DNA of 64,000 bases, taken from positions 55,684 through 119,683 of the forward strand of contig JAVVWB010000005.1 of assembly GCA_036652335.1 (NCBI GenBank). The letters are read 5' to 3'. This document shows, one piece after another, positions 1 to 8,445 of this stretch (its first letter is position 1; the number at the start of each line of letters is the position of its first letter). The DNA is from JAVVWB01 sp036652335 (GTDB lineage Bacteria > Synergistota > Synergistia > Synergistales > Synergistaceae). The translations under genes were made by a program, and so were the position numbers. The notes under the pieces were generated by a model that did not search any database, was not told the origin of the DNA, and saw only the letters and a list, made by a program, of their open reading frames with translations.

Positions 1-990
1 AAACTAAGCATCGATGTACCTTTAGGAGTCTTAGGCGTTTTAACAGGTGTATCAGGTTCTGGGAAAAGCACATTTCTATATGAGGTACTTTACAAGGGAT
101 TAAAAGGTAAGTTTGATAAGGAATTTAGACAAATTTCTGGAAAATATGAATCAATTTCAGGATATGAATCACTTAGGAATATTGTATTAGTGGATCAGAG
201 TCCTATAGGAAGAACTCCTCGTTCAAACCCTTCTACCTATACAGGGCTTTTTTCGATTATTAGAGAATTTTATGCGCAGCTACAAGAATCTAAAATCAGG
301 GGATATCAACCAGGGCGTTTTAGCTTTAACGTAAAGGGTGGTAGGTGTGAAGCATGTAATGGAGATGGGGTTATTAAAGTTTCAATGCTTTTTCTTCCGG
401 ATGTCTATGTAAAATGTGATGTCTGTAAGGGGACTAGATACAACAGAGAGACACTTGAAGTGAAATATAAGGGCTTGTCTATAGCTGATGTTTTGAACCT
501 TACTGTTGATGAAGCATTAAAACATTTTAGTGAAATACCTAGAATAGTGAACAAACTTAATGTAATAAAAGAAGCTGGACTTGCATATATAAAGCTTGGG
601 CAACCTGCGCCAACACTGAGTGGTGGAGAAGCTCAGAGGGTAAAACTCGCAACAGAACTGGGTAAAAAATTTAGAGGAAATACACTCTATTTGCTTGATG
701 AACCTACAACTGGGCTTCACTACACCGACGTTAAAAAACTATTGATACTTTTACATAAACTAGTAGATCAAGGTAGCTCGGTTCTACTTATTGAACACAA
801 CTTAGATGTTCTAGCCTCGTCTGACTATATAATTGATTTAGGGCCGGAGGGTGGTAAAAAGGGCGGAAAACTTGTGGCGAGTGGAACGCCAGAAGAGCTA
901 GTAAAAAAGAAAACATATACGGCTAAATACTTAAATGAATTTATGACCCAAATGAAAAGAGGAGCAAAAAATGGACGAAGTACAGAATGA
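1..990 (+). CDS. uvrA: UvrABC excinuclease subunit A, C-terminal part (truncated by window edge)
   Basis: This is the second ATPase half of UvrA, the damage-sensing subunit of nucleotide excision repair, which loads UvrB on lesions. The frame is open from base 1, so only the last 329 residues are visible of a protein that is usually about 940. Visible are the second Walker A (GVSGSGKS, about residues 16-23), a zinc finger of the form C-x2-C-x19-C-x2-C starting with CEAC, the ABC signature LSGGEAQRVKLATEL, the Walker B LYLLDEPTTGLH and a switch histidine in IEHNLDVL. The 3' end overlaps rlmB by 20 bases, which suggests co-transcription. Identification is secure; the start lies outside the window. 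Confidence 0.97.
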   Translation, partial: KLSIDVPLGVLGVLTGVSGSGKSTFLYEVLYKGLKGKFDKEFRQISGKYESISGYESLRNIVLVDQSPIGRTPRSNPSTYTGLFSIIREFYAQLQESKIRGYQPGRFSFNVKGGRCEACNGDGVIKVSMLFLPDVYVKCDVCKGTRYNRETLEVKYKGLSIADVLNLTVDEALKHFSEIPRIVNKLNVIKEAGLAYIKLGQPAPTLSGGEAQRVKLATELGKKFRGNTLYLLDEPTTGLHYTDVKKLLILLHKLVDQGSSVLLIEHNLDVLASSDYIIDLGPEGGKKGGKLVASGTPEELVKKKTYTAKYLNEFMTQMKRGAKNGRSTE

Positions 991-1738
991 ACAAAATGAA
1001 GATATCTGTTGGGGGAGAAACCCTGTTTTTTCGATGTTGGAGGGTGCCCCAGACAAATGTTCAAAAGTATTGGTAAGTAAAGGGGTACAGCCTCATATAA
1101 AGACAAAATTACAAGAACTTTGTAAAAGCGCTAATGTTGTTCTTCAGTCTGTTGATCAGATTACCTTAGATAGAGTGACAAATAAAGAAAATCATCAAGG
1201 TGTTGTTGCATACATTTCTCCTGTAAAACTATATGAGATTTATGAGTTATTGGAAATTTTACCAAAAGCACCTGAACCTGTGATGCTTGTTTTATGTGAC
1301 CATATACAGGATCCTCACAATCTAGGTGCAGTTATAAGAACAGCAGAGATAGCTGGTGCATCTGCTGTCATCATCCCTAAGCGTGGTGGATGTCTCCCTA
1401 CTGGTACAGTAGTCAAGACGAGTGCAGGCGCTGCTTTGAGGTTACCAATAGCAAAAATGGGCAACGTCTCTCAAACTATAAACGTTTTACAAGAAAAAGG
1501 TTATTGGACTGTAGGACTTTCTATGGAGGGGCACGATTCACTTTTTAAGGAAGATATCCCATTGAGAACAGCATTTGTTATTGGTGCTGAGGGAGAAGGA
1601 TTGGGTAATGTCGTGAGTAAATCTTGTGATGAACTTCGCTACATACCAATGAAAGGTGAAACTGGCTCCCTAAATGCTTCTGTTGCTGCATCCTTAGCGA
1701 TGTTTGAATGGACTAGATCTATAAATAAATGTAAATAA
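971..1738 (+). CDS. rlmB: TrmH/SpoU-family 23S rRNA (guanosine-2'-O-)-methyltransferase, RlmB-like
   Basis: A 255-residue SPOUT methyltransferase predicted to methylate a ribose 2'-O of 23S rRNA with SAM. It has an N-terminal substrate-binding region (WGRNPVFSML) and the three SpoU motifs in order: NLGAVIRTAEIAGA (near residue 115), VIGAEGEGL (near 200) and IPMKGETGSLNASVAASL (near 220-240), which form the trefoil knot and SAM pocket. An AGGAG sits ahead of the ATG inside the end of uvrA. The family includes RlmB, TrmH and antibiotic-resistance methylases; RlmB is the best guess from length and the N-terminal domain, but the exact nucleotide cannot be read from sequence. Confidence 0.88.
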   Translation: MDEVQNEQNEDICWGRNPVFSMLEGAPDKCSKVLVSKGVQPHIKTKLQELCKSANVVLQSVDQITLDRVTNKENHQGVVAYISPVKLYEIYELLEILPKAPEPVMLVLCDHIQDPHNLGAVIRTAEIAGASAVIIPKRGGCLPTGTVVKTSAGAALRLPIAKMGNVSQTINVLQEKGYWTVGLSMEGHDSLFKEDIPLRTAFVIGAEGEGLGNVVSKSCDELRYIPMKGETGSLNASVAASLAMFEWTRSINKCK

Positions 1739-1741
1739 AAT

Positions 1742-1770
1742 TTGACCATAGTTAGAATAAGTGTTACAAT
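1742..1770 (+). promoter_or_regulatory. Sigma-70 promoter for the rimP-nusA-infB operon
   Basis: TTGACC (1742-1747) and TACAAT (1765-1770) are separated by exactly 17 bases, and the -10 is preceded by TGT, an extended -10. Transcription would start near 1777, about 65 bases before rimP, and the leader would contain the palindrome at 1797-1822. Confidence 0.75.
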
Positions 1771-1796
1771 CTTTTTACAATACAGAAAGACTTCTG

Positions 1797-1822
1797 GAAG
1801 AGTGGGGAATTCCCCACTCTTC
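1797..1822 (+). promoter_or_regulatory. Perfect 26-base palindrome in the rimP operon leader (possible attenuator or terminator hairpin)
   Basis: The 26 bases are a perfect inverted repeat centred on GAATTC, so the RNA can form a stem with an AAUU tetraloop capping four G-C pairs. It lies about 20 bases after the predicted transcription start and 20 bases before rimP. It is followed by TTCTATTA, a poor U-tract. It could be an rlmB terminator, an early attenuator, or a processing/stability hairpin. Confidence 0.6.
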
Positions 1823-1842
1823 TTCTATTACGGGGTGAAAAT

Positions 1843-2346
1843 ATGAAAAATGAAATGCTAGACAATGTTTTTTTAGAAATAAAAAATATTGTAAATAGTT
1901 TAGGATTTACTTGTCTTGGAGTTTTTTTAGCAAAAGAGGATGGTACTTTTGTTGTAAGAATATATCTTGATATTGAGGGGCATGTTGATCTCTCTGACTG
2001 TGAAACAGTATCTCGTAGTGTAGCTGAGTATCTAGATACTGTAGATAAAGAACTTCCTGAACATTATCTTTTGGAAGTAACATCGCCTGGACTTGAGAGG
2101 CCGCTCTTTTCTGCAGAAGATTTTGACACATATAGTGGTAAAAATGCAGAAATATTAACAAAGAAAAACAAGAAATATAATGCAATTTTAAATGGTTTTA
2201 ATGAAGATAATTCTGTGAACATAATTGTTTCTGGAGAAAAAATAAAAATACTATTTGATGATATAAAAAATGCACATTTAATATATACAAAAGAAACCGG
2301 TCAGAAAAAAACTTTTAAAAAAATTCTTAAGAAAAAGAAAAATTAA
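1843..2346 (+). CDS. rimP: Ribosome maturation factor RimP
   Basis: A 167-residue cytoplasmic protein needed for 30S subunit maturation; RimP binds the free 30S and helps uS12 assembly. The N-terminal RimP_N fold is recognisable (LGFTCLGVFLAKEDGTFVVRIYLD), followed by the family signature CETVSRSVAEYLD, then YLLEVTSPGLERPL, which is the best-conserved RimP segment, and a C-terminal SH3-like part ending in a basic lysine-rich tail. It is the first gene of the rimP-nusA-ylxR-L7Ae-infB cluster, which is conserved across many bacteria, with a GGGGTG ribosome site before its ATG and 19 bases to nusA. Confidence 0.95.
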   Translation: MKNEMLDNVFLEIKNIVNSLGFTCLGVFLAKEDGTFVVRIYLDIEGHVDLSDCETVSRSVAEYLDTVDKELPEHYLLEVTSPGLERPLFSAEDFDTYSGKNAEILTKKNKKYNAILNGFNEDNSVNIIVSGEKIKILFDDIKNAHLIYTKETGQKKTFKKILKKKKN

Positions 2347-2365
2347 ATTGGGGGGAGTATAGAAA

Positions 2366-3466
2366 ATGCAACTTGGAAAAGATTTGAAAAAAGTTCTTTT
2401 GCAAATAGAAGAACAAAAAGGGATTTCAGAAGAAATAATTGTATCAAGCTTGGAAGCAGCAATGATTTCTGCCTATAAGAAATTTAAAGATGGCAATCAC
2501 ACGATGGAAGTCTATATAAATATTGAAACAGGAGAATTCAATTTGTGTGAAGTAAGAACTGTTGTAGATGAAATATTAAATCCTGATACAGAGATAACAC
2601 TAGAAGAAACACAAAGAAGAGGATACAAAGATTTAGTTATAGGTGATGTAATAAGGAAAGAAGTATTTCCTGTCGATTTTGGACGTATTGCTGCACAGAC
2701 AGCTAGACAAGTGATTATCCAAAGACTAAAAGATGCCGAACGTCAAATTGTATTTGAACAATTTTCTGACAAAATTGGTGCTGTGGTAAATGGTACTGTT
2801 TTCAAAACAGAGGGAGATCAAATACTCGTAAGACTTAATGAAAAAACAGAAGCTGTTATGCCAAAAGAAGAAAGAATTGTTGGAGAAAAATACAATTTAG
2901 GTGATCAGAAAAAGTTCTATCTTCTTGATGTTAGACAAACAACAAGAGGTCCTAGAATTATTGTTTCTAGAACTCATCCAGGTCTTTTGAAAAAATTACT
3001 CGAAATTGAAGTACCAGAAATAAAAGATGGTATTGTAGAGATTAAGAACATCGTTAGAGAAGCAGGCACAAGAGCAAAAATTGCTGTTTCTACACTTGAT
3101 GTTAATGTAGAACCGCTAGGTGCATGTGTAGGTAAACAAGGTTCACGAATTAGATCAATAAGTAGCGAATTAAATGGGGAGAGAATTGATATAATTGTAT
3201 GGAATACAGACATTCTTTCTTACATTCGTAATGCTTTATCACCAGCCAAAATACTTAGAATTGAACCGCTTTTAGATCAAGATAGATCTGTTGTTGTATA
3301 TGTTCACTCTGATCAGTTATCTCTTGCAATAGGTAAGGCTGGCCAAAATGTACGCCTTGCAGCGAGACTTACTGGCTGGAAAATTGACATAAAAGTAAAA
3401 GAAGAAGAAAAGCTCCCAACTATAAAAGACTTATTTGTTGAAATGCCAGAAGAGGAAAATGCTTAA
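2366..3466 (+). CDS. nusA: Transcription termination/antitermination factor NusA
   Basis: NusA binds RNA polymerase and modulates pausing, Rho-dependent and intrinsic termination, and antitermination of rRNA operons. The 366 residues give an N-terminal RNAP-binding domain (LEAAMISAYKKF near residue 30), an S1 domain (about 135-200) and two KH domains (about 230-345; the motifs CVGKQGSRIRSI and AIGKAGQNVRLA are the two GxxG loops). It lacks the C-terminal acidic repeats of E. coli NusA, like the forms in many Gram-positive and deep-branching bacteria. A GGGGGGAG precedes the ATG. The stop overlaps the ylxR start as TAATG, indicating translational coupling. Confidence 0.97.
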   Translation: MQLGKDLKKVLLQIEEQKGISEEIIVSSLEAAMISAYKKFKDGNHTMEVYINIETGEFNLCEVRTVVDEILNPDTEITLEETQRRGYKDLVIGDVIRKEVFPVDFGRIAAQTARQVIIQRLKDAERQIVFEQFSDKIGAVVNGTVFKTEGDQILVRLNEKTEAVMPKEERIVGEKYNLGDQKKFYLLDVRQTTRGPRIIVSRTHPGLLKKLLEIEVPEIKDGIVEIKNIVREAGTRAKIAVSTLDVNVEPLGACVGKQGSRIRSISSELNGERIDIIVWNTDILSYIRNALSPAKILRIEPLLDQDRSVVVYVHSDQLSLAIGKAGQNVRLAARLTGWKIDIKVKEEEKLPTIKDLFVEMPEEENA

Positions 3467-3774
3467 TGACAGAAATGTCACCTACTTTCCCGCAAAAGAA
3501 CAGAAAGCCTAGGACTTGCGTAGGTTGCGGAGAAGAATCTCCTAAAAAAGCTTTACTTAGAATAGTAAGAAATGACGACGGGACACTTTCTTATGATCCA
3601 TCAGGAAGGGCTCAAGGCAGAGGTGCATATCTTTGTTCTGACATCACATGTATAAATAATGCAAAGAAGAAAAAAGCCCTGCAAAGGTCATTAAAGGTTC
3701 AATCTGAAGGCGATATATATGAGAAATTAATTCTAGCTCTTGAAAAAGTTAATAATGATGAATCTATCAAATAA
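3466..3774 (+). CDS. ylxR: YlxR family RNA-binding protein (DUF448)
   Basis: A 102-residue small basic protein of the YlxR/DUF448 family, almost always encoded between nusA and infB. The family signature RTCVGCGEESPKKALLRIV and the motif GRAQGRGAYLC are both present, followed by a lysine-rich segment that would bind RNA. In some bacteria YlxR has been linked to RNase P or to transcription control, but a single general role is not settled. Its start overlaps the nusA stop by one base, and its end overlaps the L7Ae-like gene, so all are in one transcription unit. Confidence 0.92.
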   Translation: MTEMSPTFPQKNRKPRTCVGCGEESPKKALLRIVRNDDGTLSYDPSGRAQGRGAYLCSDITCINNAKKKKALQRSLKVQSEGDIYEKLILALEKVNNDESIK

Positions 3775-4090
3775 AATATTTAATTTAATAGGTCTCTCAA
3801 AAAGAGCTGGAAGGGTAGCAGTAGGTCAAGACAATGTTTTCTTGCTTATAAAAAATCCAAGCCCAATGTTGGTAATAGTAACAGATGATGTTTCTCAAGG
3901 TGTTATTAGAAAAGTAAATACTTCAATAGAAAGAAACGCATCAAAATTATTAATATTGAACGGGATAACTAGATATGACTTAGGTCAAGTTTTAGGGGTA
4001 AATGCGGCACAAATTATTGCATATCCAATTGATGATAGTTTTGCTGTTAAAATTTTAGAAGAAAATGATAGGGGCGGTGCTAATGAGTAA
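3755..4090 (+). CDS. L7Ae-family k-turn RNA-binding protein (YlxQ-like)
   Basis: About 111 residues of the ribosomal L7Ae/L30e/S12e/Gadd45 superfamily, which binds kink-turn RNA. The family opening IFNLIGLSKRAGRVAVGQDNV is recognisable, followed by a segment where the lid-strand valines and isoleucines fit an alpha-beta-alpha fold. Several starts are possible: TTG at 3740, or ATG at 3755 and 3758; I use 3755 because the protein then begins just before the conserved region, although no strong ribosome site is visible and translation is probably coupled to ylxR. Position between ylxR and infB is the classical place of YlxQ, whose exact cellular role is unclear. Confidence 0.85.
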   Translation: MMNLSNKIFNLIGLSKRAGRVAVGQDNVFLLIKNPSPMLVIVTDDVSQGVIRKVNTSIERNASKLLILNGITRYDLGQVLGVNAAQIIAYPIDDSFAVKILEENDRGGANE

Positions 4091-6086
4091 AATGAGAGTG
4101 TATGAACTTGCCAAACTTTTGGAAAAAACAAATTCGGAAATGGTAGATCTTTTGGGGAAATTAGGTGTCTCAGTAAAATCCCACATGAGCTCTGTTGATG
4201 ATTCAGTTGTAACGTTAGTAGAAAATTCTCTTAAAGGGAAGGCAACAGACGAAATTCTTGTTGCTGAAGTAAAAGAGGTAAAAATAAAAAAAGGTGCATC
4301 TATAACAGATGTGGCTAATGCAATAGGAGAAAAAACGGCAACCGTTGTTAAGTCTTTGATTATGTCAGGACTAATGGTGCCAGCTACATCTACTGCAAAT
4401 GATAATGTACTTGAAATCCTTGCAAGCGAATATGGAATAAAATTCGTTTTTGCTACAGAAGAAATTGAAAGTAAACAAGATGAAACCACAAAAGATAACC
4501 TAATAAAAACCGTATCTTCAAACCGTAAAGCACCTAAGAAGAAAAAGAATAATTCAAATTGTTCCAAGGGATTAGTTAGTAGGCCTCCTATCGTAACGGT
4601 TATGGGACACGTTGACCACGGGAAAACGACTCTACTTGACTCAATAAGAAACACAAGAGTTACAGAAAGAGAAGCCGGAGGTATTACACAGCATATAGGA
4701 GCGTCAAGAGTAAATTGCAATGGAAACGTAATTGTATTCTTGGATACCCCAGGACACGAAGCATTTACCTCTATGAGAGCTCGTGGTGCACAGGTTACAG
4801 ATATTGCAATACTTGTTGTAGCAGCTGATGATGGAATAAAGCCTCAAACTGTAGAAGCTCTAAATCATGCTAAAGCGGCAGGAGTACCTATTGTTGTTGC
4901 TGTAAATAAAATGGACAAACCTGAAGCAAATCCTGATAGAGTAAGACAACAATTATCAGACCAAGGACTTATCCCCGAAGAATGGGGAGGAGATACAATT
5001 ATGGTTGATGTCGCAGCTAAAAAAGGAACAAACGTTGACCAGTTGTTAGAAATGGTTCTTCTCGTAGCTGAAATGCAAGAACTAAAAGCGGATAAAAGTG
5101 CAGATCCAGAGGGAACAGTAATCGAAGCAAACCTTGATAAGGGAAAAGGTCCTGTCGCTACCGTTATTGTGCAATCAGGTACATTGCGTAGAGGCGATAT
5201 AATCTATACAGGTACAGCTTGGGGCAAAATAAGAGCCATGATTGATGATAGTGGAAAGACTATAAATGAGGCTGGACCAAGTACACCTGTTGAAATACTT
5301 GGTTTGGAAAATGTTCCTCAGCCTGGAGAAAGATTCAAGATTCTTTCTTCCGAGAGAGACGCACGTGATTTAATGGCACAGAACGAAATTGAAAGAAGAG
5401 AAATAGAACAGAATAAGGGCAAAAGATTAACTCTAGAAGAACTGTATGAGAAAATGCAGACAGAAGAAGTCCCACAACTTAGCCTAGTCCTTAAAACTGA
5501 TGTTCAAGGGTCGCTTGAAGCATTCCATGCGTCTCTTGTAAAAATGAACACAGAAGCTGTTTCTGTAAATATCGTCCACGAAGGTGTAGGACGTATCTCT
5601 GAATCAGACGTAATGCTTGCATCGGCTTCTAATGGCATTATAATTGGATTTAACGTTCGCCCTGACAATAATGCAAAAAAAGTTGCGGAAATAGAGGGAG
5701 TTCAAATCCGTCTATACCAAGTAATTTATGACATGCTCGATGACGTAAAAGCTGCTATGGAAGGTATGCTTGAGCCTGAATTAAGAGAAAATACTTTAGG
5801 AACAGCTGAAATAAGAGAAATGTTTAGAGTCCCTAAAATAGGTAGTATTGCTGGATGTAGAGTATTAGATGGTTTACTACGAAGAAATGCAAAAGTACGT
5901 CTAATAAGAGATGGGGTTGTTTTTTGGAATGGAGAACTTTCCAGCCTTAAGCACTTTAAGGAAGACGTTAGAGAGATAAAATCTGGTAATGAATGTGGAC
6001 TCAGCTTTGAAAAATTCCAAGATTTCAAAGTCGGCGATGTAGTGGAAGCATACGAAATAATAAAAGAGAAAAAATTATTAGATTAA
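4083..6086 (+). CDS. infB: Translation initiation factor IF-2
   Basis: IF-2 is the GTPase that places fMet-tRNA on the 30S and promotes subunit joining. The GTP-binding motifs are G1 VMGHVDHGKTTLLD, G3 DTPGHEAF and G4 NKMD. Two IF2_N modules precede it (MRVYELAKLL at the start and GASITDVANAIGEKTATVV near residue 75), and the C-terminal beta barrel domains follow to residue 667. The N-terminal linker is short, so the protein is smaller than E. coli IF2. I prefer the ATG at 4083, which has AGGGGCGG at a proper distance, over the upstream ATG at 4065, which would place the ribosome site inside the gene. It overlaps the L7Ae-like gene by 8 bases. Confidence 0.97.
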   Translation: MSKMRVYELAKLLEKTNSEMVDLLGKLGVSVKSHMSSVDDSVVTLVENSLKGKATDEILVAEVKEVKIKKGASITDVANAIGEKTATVVKSLIMSGLMVPATSTANDNVLEILASEYGIKFVFATEEIESKQDETTKDNLIKTVSSNRKAPKKKKNNSNCSKGLVSRPPIVTVMGHVDHGKTTLLDSIRNTRVTEREAGGITQHIGASRVNCNGNVIVFLDTPGHEAFTSMRARGAQVTDIAILVVAADDGIKPQTVEALNHAKAAGVPIVVAVNKMDKPEANPDRVRQQLSDQGLIPEEWGGDTIMVDVAAKKGTNVDQLLEMVLLVAEMQELKADKSADPEGTVIEANLDKGKGPVATVIVQSGTLRRGDIIYTGTAWGKIRAMIDDSGKTINEAGPSTPVEILGLENVPQPGERFKILSSERDARDLMAQNEIERREIEQNKGKRLTLEELYEKMQTEEVPQLSLVLKTDVQGSLEAFHASLVKMNTEAVSVNIVHEGVGRISESDVMLASASNGIIIGFNVRPDNNAKKVAEIEGVQIRLYQVIYDMLDDVKAAMEGMLEPELRENTLGTAEIREMFRVPKIGSIAGCRVLDGLLRRNAKVRLIRDGVVFWNGELSSLKHFKEDVREIKSGNECGLSFEKFQDFKVGDVVEAYEIIKEKKLLD

Positions 6087-6169
6087 AACAGATGGTTTCT
6101 TCATTGTTGCTAACTTATGAATAAAACGGTTGTTTATGCTTTAATAAAATAAGGTTTGGGGGTGCGCAG

Positions 6170-6535
6170 ATGACTACGCATCGTATAGACAGAATTAATA
6201 AAGAATTTTTGAGACAAATATCCGAAATTTTACAGCTCAGAATAAAAAATGAGATTGTAGCTAATGCAATTTTGACAAAAGTAAATGTATCCAGAGATTT
6301 AGGTTACGCAAAAGTACTATATACATTTATTGATCCATCCATAAAAGAGACGCTACAGCAAGGATTGGATAATGCTGCAGGACAAGTTCGTTCTATACTA
6401 GGAAAAGAAATGAAATTAAGAACTGTTCCTGAACTACATTTTATATATGATGATTCTGAAGCTAAGGCAAGGGCTATGGATGAATTGCTTGATAGAGTTG
6501 CTGCTATGGATGCAGAAAGAGCAAAGGGTCTCTAG
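6170..6535 (+). CDS. rbfA: 30S ribosome-binding factor RbfA
   Basis: A 121-residue RbfA, a KH-like protein that assists late maturation of the 16S 5' end and the 30S subunit. The start RIDRINKEFLRQISEIL, the central VNVSRDLGYAKVLYTFID and the C-terminal LRTVPELHFIYDDS are all typical family segments. GGGGGTG precedes the ATG. It follows infB after 83 bases in which I see no clear terminator, so it probably belongs to the same operon, and it is only 4 bases before the nrnA start. Confidence 0.94.
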   Translation: MTTHRIDRINKEFLRQISEILQLRIKNEIVANAILTKVNVSRDLGYAKVLYTFIDPSIKETLQQGLDNAAGQVRSILGKEMKLRTVPELHFIYDDSEAKARAMDELLDRVAAMDAERAKGL

Positions 6536-6539
6536 TTTT

Positions 6540-7535
6540 ATGAATACGAAATATATCAACCTTTACAATGCAAAAGAAAAAATGAAAGACTGTAATGATT
6601 GGGTTATTATTTGTCACGAGAATCCGGATGGAGACACTTTATGCTCAGGTCTATCTCTTTATTCTTTAGGTACAAGGCTGGGTAAAAATGTAAGGGTACT
6701 GGGTAAAGATCCTTTTCCATCAAGATATCAATTTTTACCATATGCATCTATCTATGAAAGATATTCTGAAACAGTTAGTTACGATAAGTCTTCATTGTTT
6801 ATAAATGTTGATGTCGGTAACGAAGAGAGGGGCATTCCTGCTTTAACAACACAAGCAATTAACTCTTTAAATATTGATCACCACGGAGATAATAATGAGT
6901 ATATGGGGATTAATATTGTGGACCCAACTGCCTCTGCAACAGTTGAGATTGTTTGTGACATAATCTGTAGCTTTGAAGAATTAACAATGACCAAAGATGA
7001 AGCGGAACTTCTTTATGTAGGATTGGTCACAGATAACGGAAATTTTCGTTTCTCTTCTACAACTTCAAAAAGCCACAGATGTGCTTCAATTCTTTTAGAT
7101 GCAGGTCTAGATCCATCATATATAGATGATGTACTTAACGAAAACTTGACCCAAGAATCCTTAATTTTATGGGGAAAGGCGTTTCTGAGAACAGAGACTT
7201 ACTTAAATGGTATTGTTGCATCTTTTTGGTTGACAAAAGACGAACTTGATCATGCTAATGCTGAAATAAGTACTCTTGATGGAATTGTCAATATGTTAAT
7301 GAGAATTAAAGGCATAAAGATTGCAGTTTTTATTTACTTTGATGAATTTAACGCTAAAATTAGTATTAGGACCAAAGATATGTATTCTGCAAGAGAAATT
7401 GCTACGTCTCTTGGCGGTGGCGGTCACGTTAGAGCTGCAGGAGCAAAGATGCTTGGAAATATGGATGAAATTAAGTCTAAAGTTAGAATGGAAATAATTA
7501 AATATGCAAATTTCAGGAATCCTACCAATAAATAA
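6540..7535 (+). CDS. nrnA: DHH-family phosphoesterase, NrnA-like oligoribonuclease / pAp phosphatase
   Basis: A 331-residue DHH/DHHA1 phosphoesterase. NrnA-type enzymes hydrolyse short RNA oligonucleotides (nanoRNA), pAp and often pApA, using two manganese ions. Metal-binding motifs in order: CHENPDGDTLCSG (motif I), FINVDVG (motif II), NIDHHGDN (the DHH motif) and the C-terminal DHHA1 loop SLGGGGHVRAAG. A start at 6447 is open but lies inside rbfA; the ATG at 6540 gives the normal N-terminus. It overlaps truB by 32 bases. Since this window also holds cdaA and a PgpH-like phosphodiesterase, a role in finishing c-di-AMP breakdown (pApA to AMP) is plausible but inferred. Confidence 0.9.
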   Translation: MNTKYINLYNAKEKMKDCNDWVIICHENPDGDTLCSGLSLYSLGTRLGKNVRVLGKDPFPSRYQFLPYASIYERYSETVSYDKSSLFINVDVGNEERGIPALTTQAINSLNIDHHGDNNEYMGINIVDPTASATVEIVCDIICSFEELTMTKDEAELLYVGLVTDNGNFRFSSTTSKSHRCASILLDAGLDPSYIDDVLNENLTQESLILWGKAFLRTETYLNGIVASFWLTKDELDHANAEISTLDGIVNMLMRIKGIKIAVFIYFDEFNAKISIRTKDMYSAREIATSLGGGGHVRAAGAKMLGNMDEIKSKVRMEIIKYANFRNPTNK

Positions 7536-8445
7536 ACCGATAAATCTCAGAAGTGCTTATTGTGTTGACCTTGTCAAACGGGCGCTAGGTAGAAAAGTGA
7601 AAGTTGGACATGGTGGTACACTCGACTCTACAGCATCCGGTTTGTTGATTGTTTTGATAGGTCAAGCTACAAGGCTAAGCAATTTTGTTATGGATTTACC
7701 AAAAGAGTACGAGGTAACTCTTAAATTTGGAGAAGCGACATCTACAGACGATTTTTCAGGTGAAGTTATTCAAAGAGAAGAGTGGAAACACATAACAGAT
7801 TCAAAGATCGATGAAATAATTCCATCCTATCTGGGTTGGAGAATGCAAACGCCACCAGTTGTTTCTGCTGTTCATGTAAATGGAAAGAGGGCACACCGTC
7901 TCTTTAGAGATGGTGAAGACGTGGCCTTGAATCCTAAGCCAGTTTATTTTAAATCAATATCAAGAATTTCAGATTTATCTGCTCAGGGCGAAGTTTCTTT
8001 TCGTATTTTTTGTAGAAGGGGTACCTACATTAGAAGCTTTGTGCGTGATATTGCTTTTTCATTGCAATCTGTAGCTTATGTACAGAAATTATGTCGTGTG
8101 ACGACAGGTAGCTTCAATATATTAGATTCCTTATCATTAAGAGAAAAAGAAGATATCTTATATGAGAATATAATAGATAAGTTACTACCGCTATCTGCAA
8201 TAACAAAAGATATGAATACATATGAGCTAGATGATTGTAATTCAAAGCGAATAATCGATGGGTTGCAAGTTTCAGTGTCGCAACTAAAAAGGAAGAACTT
8301 TTCTGGCGGAATAACTACTGATTTACAAAATATTGCTTTGTATTCCGAAAAAGTTTTGTCTATAGCTACAATGAAGAGAGAATATGCTACGCTTAACCTT
8401 TGCCCACAAGTTAATATTATAATGAACAGAGGGGAAATAAATTGA
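7504..8445 (+). CDS. truB: tRNA pseudouridine(55) synthase TruB
   Basis: TruB isomerises U55 in the T-loop of nearly all tRNAs. The 313-residue protein starts GILPINKPINLRSA and carries the catalytic aspartate in KVGHGGTLDSTASGLLIV; the later motifs LGWRMQTPPVVSAVHVNGKRAH and RGTYIRSFVRDIA are typical of the family. The usual KVGHTGTLD is changed to KVGHGGTLD, a mild substitution. A C-terminal extension of about 90 residues is poorly conserved. It overlaps nrnA upstream by 32 bases and ribF downstream by 4 bases (TTGA), so it is translationally coupled in the operon. Confidence 0.94.
   Translation: MQISGILPINKPINLRSAYCVDLVKRALGRKVKVGHGGTLDSTASGLLIVLIGQATRLSNFVMDLPKEYEVTLKFGEATSTDDFSGEVIQREEWKHITDSKIDEIIPSYLGWRMQTPPVVSAVHVNGKRAHRLFRDGEDVALNPKPVYFKSISRISDLSAQGEVSFRIFCRRGTYIRSFVRDIAFSLQSVAYVQKLCRVTTGSFNILDSLSLREKEDILYENIIDKLLPLSAITKDMNTYELDDCNSKRIIDGLQVSVSQLKRKNFSGGITTDLQNIALYSEKVLSIATMKREYATLNLCPQVNIIMNRGEIN

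Noticed and set aside
4055..4720. A 221-codon minus-strand open frame in infB
   Set aside because: It lies wholly opposite conserved IF-2 sequence and is rich in serine and valine as an antisense artefact.
8380..8441. FMN riboswitch before ribF
   Set aside because: The area is coding for TruB and shows no conserved aptamer pattern.
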